Shown: positions 1 to 7,978 of the stretch, piece by piece
Layout of the letters: every line of letters starts with the position of its first letter
How positions within the stretch are numbered: the stretch's first letter is position 1
NCBI RefSeq assembly: GCF_025245835.1
Contig: NZ_JAOBWS010000006.1
Coordinates: forward strand, 124,001 to 188,000
Direction of reading: 5' to 3'
DNA from: Rheinheimera sp. 4Y26
GTDB taxonomy: Bacteria > Pseudomonadota > Gammaproteobacteria > Enterobacterales > Alteromonadaceae
Length of the DNA: 64,000 bases
The notes under the pieces: model-generated
Database searches by the model: none
Seen by the model: the letters and a program-made list of their open reading frames with translations, nothing else
What the model was told of the DNA's origin: nothing
Position numbers and translations under genes: made by a program

Positions 1-2
1 TT

Positions 3-53
3 GCCGGCGGCTGGACTGAATACCGGTTGTATCCTGAAGAAACGGTGGGTTAA
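3..53 (+). CDS. 3' end of an upstream flagellar CDS (possibly fliG), partial
   Basis: An open frame enters from the left edge and stops at a TAA at 51-53, two bases before the fliH start. Only 16 residues are visible (AGGWTEYRLYPEETVG). By the usual fliEFGHIJ order this would be the end of fliG, but the tail does not identify the family. The near-abutting junction indicates one transcript with fliH. Naming is inference from position. Confidence 0.5.
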   Translation, partial: AGGWTEYRLYPEETVG

Positions 54-55
54 TT

Positions 56-694
56 ATGCAAAGCACAGCGCAGGATCTTGAATTCCGTTTTCCGTCGTTA
101 CAACGTCATGACGGTGTGGTGGAGTTTAAACACCCGAACGAACATTATTATCAGCAAGGTTATATCGCAGGCATAGCGGCAGCGCAGCAACAAGCCTACG
201 AGCGCGGCATGCAGCAGGGGCAGCAGAACGCCGAAGCCAAACTCAGTGCTGAGTTAAAGCAGGCCAAAGCTGAAGCTGCCGCCAGACAACAAGCAGCATT
301 AGATTTATTAAACCAGCAATTTCAGCAGCAATTACGGCTCAATGATGCCCAGCTGGCGCAGGAGATTCTGTTGCTGGTGCAAAGTCTGGCATCTTTGGTG
401 ATAGAAGCTGAACTCAAATTACAGCCAGCCTTATTACATCAGGCCATCGACACTTTGTTACCTGAGCTTGGCAAAACTGATGTTATTGACTCTATTCAGA
501 TATCCCCAGAGGACGCGCCGTTATTTGACGGTATTAATCAAATTCAGAATATCCCTTTGTTGCAGGAACCTCAGCTGGCGTCGGGCGAAGTGTTTTTTAA
601 CGGCCGGGCGCAGTTGCATCAGCTGGATTATCAGCAAAGGTTACAGCAGGCGCTGCAACCGGTTCGGGACAGCCTGATGCATGAAACACTCTGA
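56..694 (+). CDS. fliH: Flagellar assembly protein FliH (lateral system)
   Basis: 212 residues. FliH is the cytoplasmic stator/regulator that holds the export ATPase FliI at the flagellar type III secretion gate. The N-terminal third is Gln/Ala-rich and probably helical with G-x-x-x-G-like spacing (about residues 35-60), followed by a long coiled coil and a C-terminal globular part, as in FliH/YscL proteins. The start follows a GGTGGG-type ribosome site inside the end of the preceding gene. It overlaps fliI by 14 bp, which indicates translational coupling. Identity rests on build plus its place directly before fliI and fliJ. Confidence 0.88.
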   Translation: MQSTAQDLEFRFPSLQRHDGVVEFKHPNEHYYQQGYIAGIAAAQQQAYERGMQQGQQNAEAKLSAELKQAKAEAAARQQAALDLLNQQFQQQLRLNDAQLAQEILLLVQSLASLVIEAELKLQPALLHQAIDTLLPELGKTDVIDSIQISPEDAPLFDGINQIQNIPLLQEPQLASGEVFFNGRAQLHQLDYQQRLQQALQPVRDSLMHETL

Positions 695-2024
695 CCCATT
701 CAGCCAGCGCCTGGCACAGGCCAGGACCCAGCTCAGCCCGCCTGATGCAGTGCAGAGTTTTGGCCGGCTGCTCAGGCTCAACGGCATGATGTTAAGTGCT
801 TCAGGTGGCGACTTTGTGATGGGACAAAGGTATCAGGTCGAAAGTCAGCACGGCCATTGGTACGACGTTGAGGTGGTGGGTTTTGAGCCCGATCATGCTT
901 TTTTAATGCCACTCAGTACAGTCGAAGGATTGCAGGCCGGTGCCAGGGTGAGGGCTGCCCCTCAGGCCAATCAGCTTTTGGTATCAACTGCTTTACTGGG
1001 CCGGGTGGTGGACGGTCTGATGCAGCCGCTGGATGGCTTGCCGCCGCTGCGCCATGGAGACACCATCAGCGCCAGTCTGGCGGCGGTCAATCCACTGCAA
1101 AAAAAAGGCGTGTTGCAGCCGCTTGATGTTGGTATCCGCGCCATTAATGCATTATTTAGCGTGGGCCAGGGGCAAAGGCTTGGCCTTTTTGCTGGCTCTG
1201 GTGTGGGTAAAAGTAAGTTGCTGGGCATGATGACGCGATACACCCAGGCCGATATTGTGATTGTCGGTTTAATTGGGGAGCGTGGCTGGGAAGTTAAAGA
1301 TTTTATTGAACATAGCTTAGGGCCACAGGGCTTAAAAAAAGCCATAGTGGTGGCGGCGCCGGCGGACCAATCGCCATTATTAAGGTTGCGGGCGGCCGAA
1401 CTCAGTCACCGGCTGGCGGCTTATTTTCGCGATTTGGGTTTTCATGTGCTGCTGCTGGTGGATTCGCTGACCCGCTATGCCCAGGCGCAACGCGAAATTG
1501 GCTTGTCAGTGGGCGAACCTCCTGCCACTAAAGGTTATCCGCCTTCTGTATTTAGTAAGCTAACACAACTTGTTGAAAAAGCAGGAAACAGTGCGGATAG
1601 TGCTGGCAGTATGACGGCCATTTATACAGTGCTGGCGGAAGGGGACGATCAACAGGACCCGATAGCGGACGCCTGCCGTGCCATTCTGGACGGTCATATA
1701 GTGTTAACCCGGGAGCTGGCCGAGCAGGGCCATTATCCGGCTATTGATATAGGTGCTTCTATCAGCAGGGTAATGCCACAAATAGTGCCGGAAACCCAGC
1801 TCAAACATGCCTATTTATTAAAACGGTTATATGCCCGTTATCAGCAGGTGCGTGAACTGATCCCGCTTGGTGCTTATCAGCGGGGCAAAGATCCGGAGCT
1901 CGATGTGGCTGTTGATATGTACCCTGCACTGGAAAAGTTTTTATGCCAGGGGCTTTCTGAAGCCCATAATTTTCAGCAATCGCAAACTGAGCTGGCGCAG
2001 CTGCTAAGGCCAAAACATGCTTAA
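681..2024 (+). CDS. fliI: Flagellum-specific export ATPase FliI (lateral system)
   Basis: 447 residues, the usual FliI length. This F1-beta-like ATPase powers unfolding and entry of rod, hook and filament subunits into the export gate. Walker A AGSGVGKS is at 171-178, a GER motif at about 200-202, and Walker B (LLLVD, Asp261) is followed by SLTRYAQAQRE, the T3SS/flagellar ATPase signature. The N-terminal beta-barrel region and the C-terminal helical bundle are present. It overlaps fliH upstream and fliJ downstream (8 bp), so the three are probably co-translated. Confidence 0.97.
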   Translation: MKHSDPFSQRLAQARTQLSPPDAVQSFGRLLRLNGMMLSASGGDFVMGQRYQVESQHGHWYDVEVVGFEPDHAFLMPLSTVEGLQAGARVRAAPQANQLLVSTALLGRVVDGLMQPLDGLPPLRHGDTISASLAAVNPLQKKGVLQPLDVGIRAINALFSVGQGQRLGLFAGSGVGKSKLLGMMTRYTQADIVIVGLIGERGWEVKDFIEHSLGPQGLKKAIVVAAPADQSPLLRLRAAELSHRLAAYFRDLGFHVLLLVDSLTRYAQAQREIGLSVGEPPATKGYPPSVFSKLTQLVEKAGNSADSAGSMTAIYTVLAEGDDQQDPIADACRAILDGHIVLTRELAEQGHYPAIDIGASISRVMPQIVPETQLKHAYLLKRLYARYQQVRELIPLGAYQRGKDPELDVAVDMYPALEKFLCQGLSEAHNFQQSQTELAQLLRPKHA

Positions 2025-2367
2025 AACCTATGCCCAGATGCAAAAAGACAAACTCAGAGCCATGAATGAAAGGGTTCGGGATCTGTCGCGGCTGCAGCAG
2101 CAGGAGCTTGAACGCCTGACGTTATTGCAGCAGCACAGTGACTCTATTCATCCGCCGCAAAATGTCAGTTCAGTGTTGTTTTATCAAAATGCGGTGGCGA
2201 TGAAAGCGTCGGTAGAGCAGGTGATTGAAGTTCAAACCCAAAGGGTTATCAACACAGCAAATGATCTGCACCTGCAGCAGGACGCCGCCGCCAAACAGAG
2301 GGCTTATTATCTGGCGCTCAACACTTTGCTGGAAAAGCGTAAACCGGTGAAAAGCCGCGAAGATTAA
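2017..2367 (+). CDS. fliJ: Flagellar export chaperone/stalk FliJ (lateral system)
   Basis: 116 residues, almost entirely Gln/Glu/Leu-rich heptad-like sequence, as expected for the antiparallel coiled coil of FliJ, the gamma-subunit-like stalk inside the FliI hexamer. Primary sequence is poorly conserved in this family, so the call rests on length, coiled-coil character and its position overlapping the end of fliI. It is the last rightward gene of this operon; the next gene is convergent. Confidence 0.85.
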   Translation: MLKTYAQMQKDKLRAMNERVRDLSRLQQQELERLTLLQQHSDSIHPPQNVSSVLFYQNAVAMKASVEQVIEVQTQRVINTANDLHLQQDAAAKQRAYYLALNTLLEKRKPVKSRED

Positions 2368-2446
2368 ACCCTGTTACACCCGCTGTAGTGGTGCTGGTTC
2401 GCTCGGCATTAACTGCGCTGCGGGGCCGGTTCAGTTATCCATTCAG

Positions 2447-4618
2447 TCAGAGTGTCGTCGCGACAGACTGAAAGCTGCTGCTCAGCACAATCTGCTGCCG
2501 CGACTCAGACAATGCCAAATCCTGCTGCAAAATTTGTTCAATCGCAGCTAAATCCAGAATATTGTCGACACAAACCCAACAGTTGCGCGCTTTGTGTTTA
2601 CCCAGATACAAAGCGGCATCGGCCAGTTGCACCAGATGCTGCCAGTCCATTTGCACCACTTCATTTTTTGCTTGCGGATACACCACAGCACCTATAGTAC
2701 AGGACACCACAAGCGGGTTTTGGTTGGCCAGAACAAAAGGCTGGTCGTTCACCACAGTGCGGATACGCTCGGCAATATGGTGGTGATCGGTCTTTTGTTC
2801 CAGCCTCGCGACCAGTAAAAACTCTTCGCCACCCCAGCGGATCAGCATATCGGTCTCCCGAATGGCCTGTTTGATACGGCGGGCAAACTCAACCAGCACT
2901 TCATCGCCGGCATCATGGCCGAAGTTATCGTTAATTTTTTTAAAATGGTCGATATCCAGCAGGTAAAAGGCGATGGTGTGGCCTGTGCCATCCTGTTGTG
3001 AACGCCGGACATAATTCAGTTCCCGCTGGATATTTTGTTCAAAATAACGTCTGTTATGCAGACCAGTCAGGCCATCGAGCACACTGAGTGATTCAAATTG
3101 TTTCGCCAGTTTGCGGTTTTGCCTCAGCTGAATAGTGATCACCAGCAACACCAGCAACAAAATGGCGACAGCAGCCACCGTTAGCATCATCTGGCTTTTA
3201 TGCTGTTCCTGTTCGGCTTTTTTCAGTGATTGTTCTTTTTCCAGCAGTTGGGTTTTGAGCTCCGACTCCAGCTGTAACCTGCTCAGTTCAGCATTTGAAG
3301 CCGACTGGGTGGCACTTTGTTTCAGCTGGGATTCCAGTTTGCTGATAAATAACTGATGCAGTTTTTCAAGGCCCACCAGGCGCCAGTCGGCCTGCTCCAG
3401 CAGTGCCATTCTTTTGTACAGATCCAATCTGACTTCAAGCGGTGTCTGCACGCTGAGTTGCTGACAGAGCTGTAAATTGGCAGGCTCGGCAATTTTCTGC
3501 AGCACCAGTTGCTGATAACAGTCGAGATAAAGATTGGTGGTCGGTTCCGCACTTCTGGGCGCCTTTGCTGCGTCCATCAGTAAACGCTGCGCCTCGGCTT
3601 TTTGCTGTAACTCAGCAGCTGATAAAGCGGAAAACAGTAACGAAGAGCGACGCAGCTCTTTATGAGCCGGGTCGACCTGCAAAAACCAGTGCAGCGCCTG
3701 CTGATAGTCCTGCAGATGCAGCGCAAAAGCCACGCCGATATTGTGGTGAGTCAGCGCGAGGATGTCATTGACATAAGCTGTTGTCTCCGGGTTTTGTGCT
3801 GGTAACTCACGAAGCCGTTTGATGGTGTCCTGTTGCAGCTGCACGCCTTTTTGCACATAAGTTTTGTCGCCGTACATCACATAAAGTGCCGCTGTGTTGA
3901 GCATCACATCATTCAGTGCTTCAGGGCTGGCTTGTTTAGCCAGTGACATGGCCAGTTCATAACTGCGAAAAGCGCTGGCAATATCGCCATGAGTCGACTG
4001 TAACCAGGCCAGGCCCGATACCACCTGAGTGGCAAGATCAATGTTTTTCGCACTGATGGCATCGTCATACAGCTGCATATACTCACGGACACTTTGTTCT
4101 AAGTTTTCGCTGTTGCTGGTGGCGCACATGTATCGATAGTGCAGGTCAAAATCGAGCGGTTTGGCTGCTTTGCATATTTGCAGTAAAGACACATTGTCGG
4201 AATTAATAAAGTGCTGGTAAGCCATTTCGTTATTGAGCTGATAACGCCGGGCTGCGCTGTTCGCCTTTTGCAATTGCTGCGTCAGCCATGAAAGCCGTTC
4301 TGCATAAGACAACTGCTGATATTCGTCAGGCAGTGGCGGCAGTTGCTTTAAGTCTGCGGCGCTGATGTTGTGCTGCGGTTCTGTGACAGCACTTGCCGGC
4401 GTGACAAACAGCAAGCCGCACAACAACAGTGACAAGGTTGTGCTAAGCCATGCTGGTTTTTTGGGCTGATGCTTTGTGTGTGTATCTGGATTTTTCTGTG
4501 CCGGGTTTTGTTTTGTGAAGCCGGATTTAGCTGAGTTTTGTCGATCTGAGCCTGGTAAAGCTGAACTATTTATACCGGAACTACTGATACCTGAACTTAG
4601 CATCTGCACACTTTGCAT
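2447..4618 (-). CDS. Membrane-anchored TPR-like diguanylate cyclase
   Basis: 723 residues from the start preferred here. The order is a polar Ser/Asn/Gln-rich N-terminal stretch, a hydrophobic segment ending VTPASA (signal peptide or membrane anchor), a long helical periplasmic region with TPR-like repeats, a short coiled coil, a second membrane segment (LTVAAVAILLLVLLVITIQL), then a GGDEF domain. The active site reads GGEEF (about 596-600), with an inhibitory I-site RETD five residues before it, so it should make c-di-GMP and be product-inhibited. ATG at 4618 has AAGGA four bases upstream; a longer frame exists only from a TTG at 4774 with no ribosome site. It lies between fliJ and flgN, opposite in strand to fliJ, suggesting a role in the swim/swarm/sessile decision (inference). 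Confidence 0.9.
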   Translation of the reverse strand: MQSVQMLSSGISSSGINSSALPGSDRQNSAKSGFTKQNPAQKNPDTHTKHQPKKPAWLSTTLSLLLCGLLFVTPASAVTEPQHNISAADLKQLPPLPDEYQQLSYAERLSWLTQQLQKANSAARRYQLNNEMAYQHFINSDNVSLLQICKAAKPLDFDLHYRYMCATSNSENLEQSVREYMQLYDDAISAKNIDLATQVVSGLAWLQSTHGDIASAFRSYELAMSLAKQASPEALNDVMLNTAALYVMYGDKTYVQKGVQLQQDTIKRLRELPAQNPETTAYVNDILALTHHNIGVAFALHLQDYQQALHWFLQVDPAHKELRRSSLLFSALSAAELQQKAEAQRLLMDAAKAPRSAEPTTNLYLDCYQQLVLQKIAEPANLQLCQQLSVQTPLEVRLDLYKRMALLEQADWRLVGLEKLHQLFISKLESQLKQSATQSASNAELSRLQLESELKTQLLEKEQSLKKAEQEQHKSQMMLTVAAVAILLLVLLVITIQLRQNRKLAKQFESLSVLDGLTGLHNRRYFEQNIQRELNYVRRSQQDGTGHTIAFYLLDIDHFKKINDNFGHDAGDEVLVEFARRIKQAIRETDMLIRWGGEEFLLVARLEQKTDHHHIAERIRTVVNDQPFVLANQNPLVVSCTIGAVVYPQAKNEVVQMDWQHLVQLADAALYLGKHKARNCWVCVDNILDLAAIEQILQQDLALSESRQQIVLSSSFQSVATTL

Positions 4619-4865
4619 AAGATCCTTCCGCTGTTGTTGCGGGGTAACGGCTGCTATTACCCCGGCAGCAAATCCAGTGAACAGCATGCTTTTTGCAGGC
4701 GGGTAAAGTTCGTTCTGGCTTGCACTCAGACAGCTGCGCTGTCGACATGTTGTTGTACAGTTGTTTATGCACAATTATTTTTTAACACAACAAGTTATAG
4801 CTGTAAGTTCAGATGGGAGCCAGCTTTTTAACAGCTTGCATCAATAAAAAATGTGAATCCAATGA

Positions 4866-5306
4866 TTAGCGGGAAGACATCTGGAGTTGCGGATATTGGG
4901 TTTTGTCGTCCAGACCCAGCAGTTTTTGCATCAGGCCGCGCTGATAAGCCAGCAGTTCGCCATTCTTCCGGTTCAATTGCTGACAAATTTGGGTATGTTG
5001 CTGCACCTTATCAAACAATTGGCGACTGGCGTTCCGTACTTTTTCCGGCAACATCGCCAATAAAGTTTCGATGCCTTGCTCAGACAAAGGTAACTGCATT
5101 TGCTGCATAGCGTTTTGCCGTTCTGTGGCGTTGTGTTGTAACTTTGCCAACAACTGATGCGCCTGCTGATTCAGCTGTTCCAGCTGCTCGCTTTGACGCA
5201 AACTCATTAAAATATACTGTTGTTGCAATACTTTACCCAGTTCAGCCAACAGTTCAGTGTCCTGCTGTAAACCGGCGATCACCACTTTCAGCGCTTGCTG
5301 GTTCAT
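4866..5306 (-). CDS. flgN: Flagellar export chaperone FlgN (lateral system)
   Basis: 146 residues, all helical and Gln/Leu-rich with the FlgN pattern: an N-terminal helix pair and a C-terminal segment around NRKNGELLAYQRGLMQKLL, which resembles the family's substrate-binding tail. FlgN escorts the hook-filament junction proteins FlgK and FlgL, both encoded in the facing operon. It is the last gene of a leftward flgA-flgM-flgN unit and overlaps flgM by 4 bp (ATGA). Similarity is judged by eye. Confidence 0.85.
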   Translation of the reverse strand: MNQQALKVVIAGLQQDTELLAELGKVLQQQYILMSLRQSEQLEQLNQQAHQLLAKLQHNATERQNAMQQMQLPLSEQGIETLLAMLPEKVRNASRQLFDKVQQHTQICQQLNRKNGELLAYQRGLMQKLLGLDDKTQYPQLQMSSR

Positions 5307-5584
5307 TTTCTGTGAAAGTCCAGAATGGCCTGAGCCAGATTGTCTTCGTCCATTGATAACTGACCATTGGCCAGCGCGACTTTAATTTGCGCTACTTTAT
5401 CAAAGTCAACTTCACCATGTTGCGCCAGAGTATTAAACGCCTGCTGTATTGCCTGAGTGGTGCTGCTGATTTCGCTTTGTTGTACCTGACTCGCAGGTTG
5501 CGACGTCTTTTGCGTCACCTGCTGTATTTGCTGCTCGGTTTTTTGTACCGGCAGAATTTGTTTTGATTGGTCTATCTTGATCAT
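5303..5584 (-). CDS. flgM: Anti-sigma-28 factor FlgM (lateral system)
   Basis: 93 residues from ATG 5584, which has a GGTAGG ribosome site 4 bases upstream; the frame extends 14 codons further without better support. The N-terminal half is polar and likely disordered. The C-terminal half (VDFDKVAQIKVALANGQL, then an acidic/hydrophobic end) is the sigma-binding part of the FlgM family. FlgM holds the flagellar sigma factor until the hook is finished, then is exported. The cognate lateral sigma-28 gene is not in this window. Confidence 0.88.
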   Translation of the reverse strand: MIKIDQSKQILPVQKTEQQIQQVTQKTSQPASQVQQSEISSTTQAIQQAFNTLAQHGEVDFDKVAQIKVALANGQLSMDEDNLAQAILDFHRK

Positions 5585-5653
5585 GTTGCCTACCACGCGA
5601 TAAAAGCTAAATCTGCTGTTAAGCATAATCAGCGACCAACAGCCGCTGAAACT

Positions 5654-6412
5654 TTAATGTGATTTAAAAATAGTTTGCACCCTGGCTTCTGCCACTACCT
5701 CAGCTTCAATCACCACACCGGACGACAGGTTCTGCACCTTAATCCGTTGTCCAAGCTGACCATCTTCCAACGCCAGCCCTTTAGTGCTGGCAGAAAAACC
5801 CTCGCTTTGCACTGTGATCAGCACATGGCTGCCTTTTTCTACCAGCAGTTGTGCTGTCAGATGTTGCCTGCTCAGCACTTGCCCCGCCGCAATTCGGCGT
5901 TTGACCTGCAGCCCAAGCAGCGCTTCGGGTTTGAGTTCAACGCCCAGTTTACTTTGTTCCAGCTCCGTCAGGCGGGTGCTCAGCATATCGGCGCTCAGCA
6001 CTTCGTCCCGCTGAATTTGCCGGCTGGCCACCACCACCGGCAACCAGACCCGCACTTTGGCGGTGGCCCGGCTTTGCCAGCTTTTTTGGTCACGGCATTC
6101 CACACTATAGCTGGTGCGGCCCCAGGGCGCCTGCTGTGAATTGCTGCGGCTGATAATGAGTTTGTTACAGGTTGGTTTTTTCTGCAGCGCAGGCGGTAAC
6201 GACAAGTCTATCTGTTGTTTGACCTGCCCCGTGGCACCTAACTGACGGGCAAAACGCTGCACTTCAGCGCTGATATGACTTCTGATTTGTTGTTCTGTAC
6301 TGGCGCTGAGCTTAAGCGGAAGCGCCAGCAGGAGGAAAAATAACCACTTCCACAGCGGAAGTAATGCTTCCGTTTTGCTGATTTTCTGTGACAACCTGGT
6401 GTGGTAACTCAT
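5654..6412 (-). CDS. flgA: Flagellar P-ring assembly chaperone FlgA
   Basis: 252 residues. An N-terminal hydrophobic segment (WLFFLLLALPLKLSAS, about residues 23-38) is a signal peptide. The C-terminal half is a SAF domain, with VVVASRQIQRDEVLSADMLS, the IAAGQVLSRQHL segment and the closing RIKVQNLSSGVVIEAEVV typical of FlgA. FlgA acts in the periplasm to help FlgI polymerise into the P ring. It is transcribed divergently from flgB, leaving 79 bp for both promoters, and heads flgA-flgM-flgN. Confidence 0.95.
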   Translation of the reverse strand: MSYHTRLSQKISKTEALLPLWKWLFFLLLALPLKLSASTEQQIRSHISAEVQRFARQLGATGQVKQQIDLSLPPALQKKPTCNKLIISRSNSQQAPWGRTSYSVECRDQKSWQSRATAKVRVWLPVVVASRQIQRDEVLSADMLSTRLTELEQSKLGVELKPEALLGLQVKRRIAAGQVLSRQHLTAQLLVEKGSHVLITVQSEGFSASTKGLALEDGQLGQRIKVQNLSSGVVIEAEVVAEARVQTIFKSH

Positions 6413-6435
6413 TCAATCATAGAGCCTTTTGATAG

Positions 6436-6450
6436 TGGCACAAAGCTTGT
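6436..6450 (+). promoter_or_regulatory. Sigma-54 (-24/-12) promoter of the flgB-L operon
   Basis: TGGCACAAAGCTTGT fits the sigma-54 consensus TGGCACR-N4-TTGCW with a single change (C to T) in the -12 element and correct spacing. It lies 41 bp upstream of the flgB ATG and points towards it. Lateral flagellar early/middle operons are known to use RpoN with an enhancer-binding activator (LafK type). No upstream activator site could be defined by eye. Confidence 0.72.
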
Positions 6451-6491
6451 AATTCAGCCTCAGCTGCTGCGGTTTATTACAGGGTACAAAG

Positions 6492-6866
6492 ATGGACATT
6501 TTTCATAAAGCTTTAGGCGTACATCCATTTTCGCTGCAATTACGCCTGGACAGAGCAGAGATTATCTCAGGCAATCTGGCCAATGTCGACACGCCCGGTT
6601 TTCTGGCACGCGATCTGGATTACACCAGCATTTTGCAGCAGGTAGAAAGTAATCTGAAATTTGGTGAGGGCCCTGTGCTGACCGGCGCAGATGTCAAAGC
6701 TGAGCATAAATACCGTATTCCATTTCAGCCCTCAGCGGATGGCAACACCTCTGAACTCAGTGTAGAGCAGGCGAATTTTGCTGCCAACAGCATGGATTTT
6801 CAGACTAGCCTGACCTTTTTAAATATGAAAATCAGCGGCTTACATAAAGCCATTAAAGGAGAATAA
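6492..6866 (+). CDS. flgB: Flagellar proximal rod protein FlgB
   Basis: 124 residues. It carries the N-terminal rod signature (LRLDRAEIISGNLANVDTPGF) and a C-terminal helical region with FQTSLTFLNMKISGLHKAIKGE, as in FlgB. With FlgC and FlgF it builds the proximal rod joining the MS ring to the distal rod. It is the first gene of the ten-gene hook/rod operon and lies 2 bp before flgC. Confidence 0.96.
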   Translation: MDIFHKALGVHPFSLQLRLDRAEIISGNLANVDTPGFLARDLDYTSILQQVESNLKFGEGPVLTGADVKAEHKYRIPFQPSADGNTSELSVEQANFAANSMDFQTSLTFLNMKISGLHKAIKGE

Positions 6867-6868
6867 CG

Positions 6869-7285
6869 ATGTCATTTACCACTATTTATGACATTGGTGG
6901 CAGTGCAATGCGGGCGCAGGTGATGCGGCTTGATACTGTGGCCTCGAATCTGGCCAACGCCGACACTGCGGCTTCCAGTGCCGCTGAAGCTTATAAAGCC
7001 ATTAAGCCGGTTTTTTCTGCTTTGTACAGCCAGGATTTTGATAACCGTAGTATGTCGGCCCAGGTGCAAACCATGGGCGTGGTGCAGTCTGACCGCACTG
7101 TTGAAAGCCGCTACGAACCCAACAGTCCTTTGGCCGATGCCGAAGGTTATGTGTTTTATTCCAACGTAAATCCGGTAGCTGAGATGGCAGACATGATGTC
7201 TGCTTCCCGTGCTTTTCAAACCTCAGTCGAAGTGATGGGGCGGGTGTCCAGCATGCAGCAGAGCCTGTTGAAGCTGGGTCAATAA
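6869..7285 (+). CDS. flgC: Flagellar proximal rod protein FlgC
   Basis: 138 residues. An N-terminal rod motif (MRAQVMRLDTVASNLANADTAAS) and the characteristic C-terminus, with YVFYSNVNPVAEMADMMSASRAFQTSVEVM, identify FlgC. It is a component of the periplasmic proximal rod. It starts two bases after the flgB stop with GGAG in the flgB tail as ribosome site; flgD follows after 10 bp. Confidence 0.96.
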   Translation: MSFTTIYDIGGSAMRAQVMRLDTVASNLANADTAASSAAEAYKAIKPVFSALYSQDFDNRSMSAQVQTMGVVQSDRTVESRYEPNSPLADAEGYVFYSNVNPVAEMADMMSASRAFQTSVEVMGRVSSMQQSLLKLGQ

Positions 7286-7295
7286 GGAGTTTCTG

Positions 7296-7967
7296 ATGTC
7301 TGCGATTGATAATAATTTTTCTGCCCCGACGCTGAACAACAGCAACAACATTGCCAGCAATGGCAAGCCCGATGCTGCGGCCTTATCCAGCATGTTTCTG
7401 GAATTACTGGTGGCGCAAATCAGCCATCAGAACCCACTGAATCCAATGGACGGTACCCAATATGTCAGCCAGCTGGCGGAATTCAGCAGTGTTGAAAGCC
7501 TGGAAAAACTCAATCTGCAGTCGCAGCAGCAACTGGGGTATATGAAAAGCCTGCAGGCGCTGGAAGCCACTGCCCTGGTGGGGCAGAAAGTGGATGTAAA
7601 AGCCGACACTATGTCGCTGGAGCAGCCTGCAACTATTAGCGGCGCCGTGAATCTGGGCGCACAGGTAGACAGCGTGACAGTGCGGCTTTATGACGCCGGC
7701 GGCAAGCTGGTTGACGAAATTAAACTGCAGAATCCAACCATAGGCACTTTACGTTTTAGCTTCCCTGAGCAGGACGCCGGTGCTTATCAGGTGCAGGCCG
7801 AAGTGAGCGTCAATAACAGCAAACAGCAGATCCCCACTTATCTGACCAATGAAGTGGAGCGGGTGTCGGTTGGCGCAGGTCCGGATGACATCATTCTGCA
7901 AGTGAACGGTTTAGGTAATCACTACCTCTTTGATATCAATCAGTTGTCGAAGGCAACAAAAAGTTAA
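7296..7967 (+). CDS. flgD: Hook cap/scaffold protein FlgD
   Basis: 223 residues. The conserved N-terminal block (FLELLVAQISHQNPLNPMDGTQYVSQLAEFSSVE) is diagnostic of FlgD, which caps the growing hook and is lost when the hook is complete. The C-terminal two thirds has the beta-sandwich/tudor-like pattern, with VTVRLYDAGGKLVDEIKL. A GGAG ribosome site precedes the ATG. The order flgC-flgD-flgE is standard. Confidence 0.96.
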   Translation: MSAIDNNFSAPTLNNSNNIASNGKPDAAALSSMFLELLVAQISHQNPLNPMDGTQYVSQLAEFSSVESLEKLNLQSQQQLGYMKSLQALEATALVGQKVDVKADTMSLEQPATISGAVNLGAQVDSVTVRLYDAGGKLVDEIKLQNPTIGTLRFSFPEQDAGAYQVQAEVSVNNSKQQIPTYLTNEVERVSVGAGPDDIILQVNGLGNHYLFDINQLSKATKS

Positions 7968-7978
7968 AAGGATCAGAT

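Noticed and set aside
4619-4774. 52-codon N-terminal extension of the diguanylate cyclase
   Set aside because: It begins with TTG and no ribosome site, has Cys-rich non-conserved sequence, and the ATG at 4618 has a good AAGGA.
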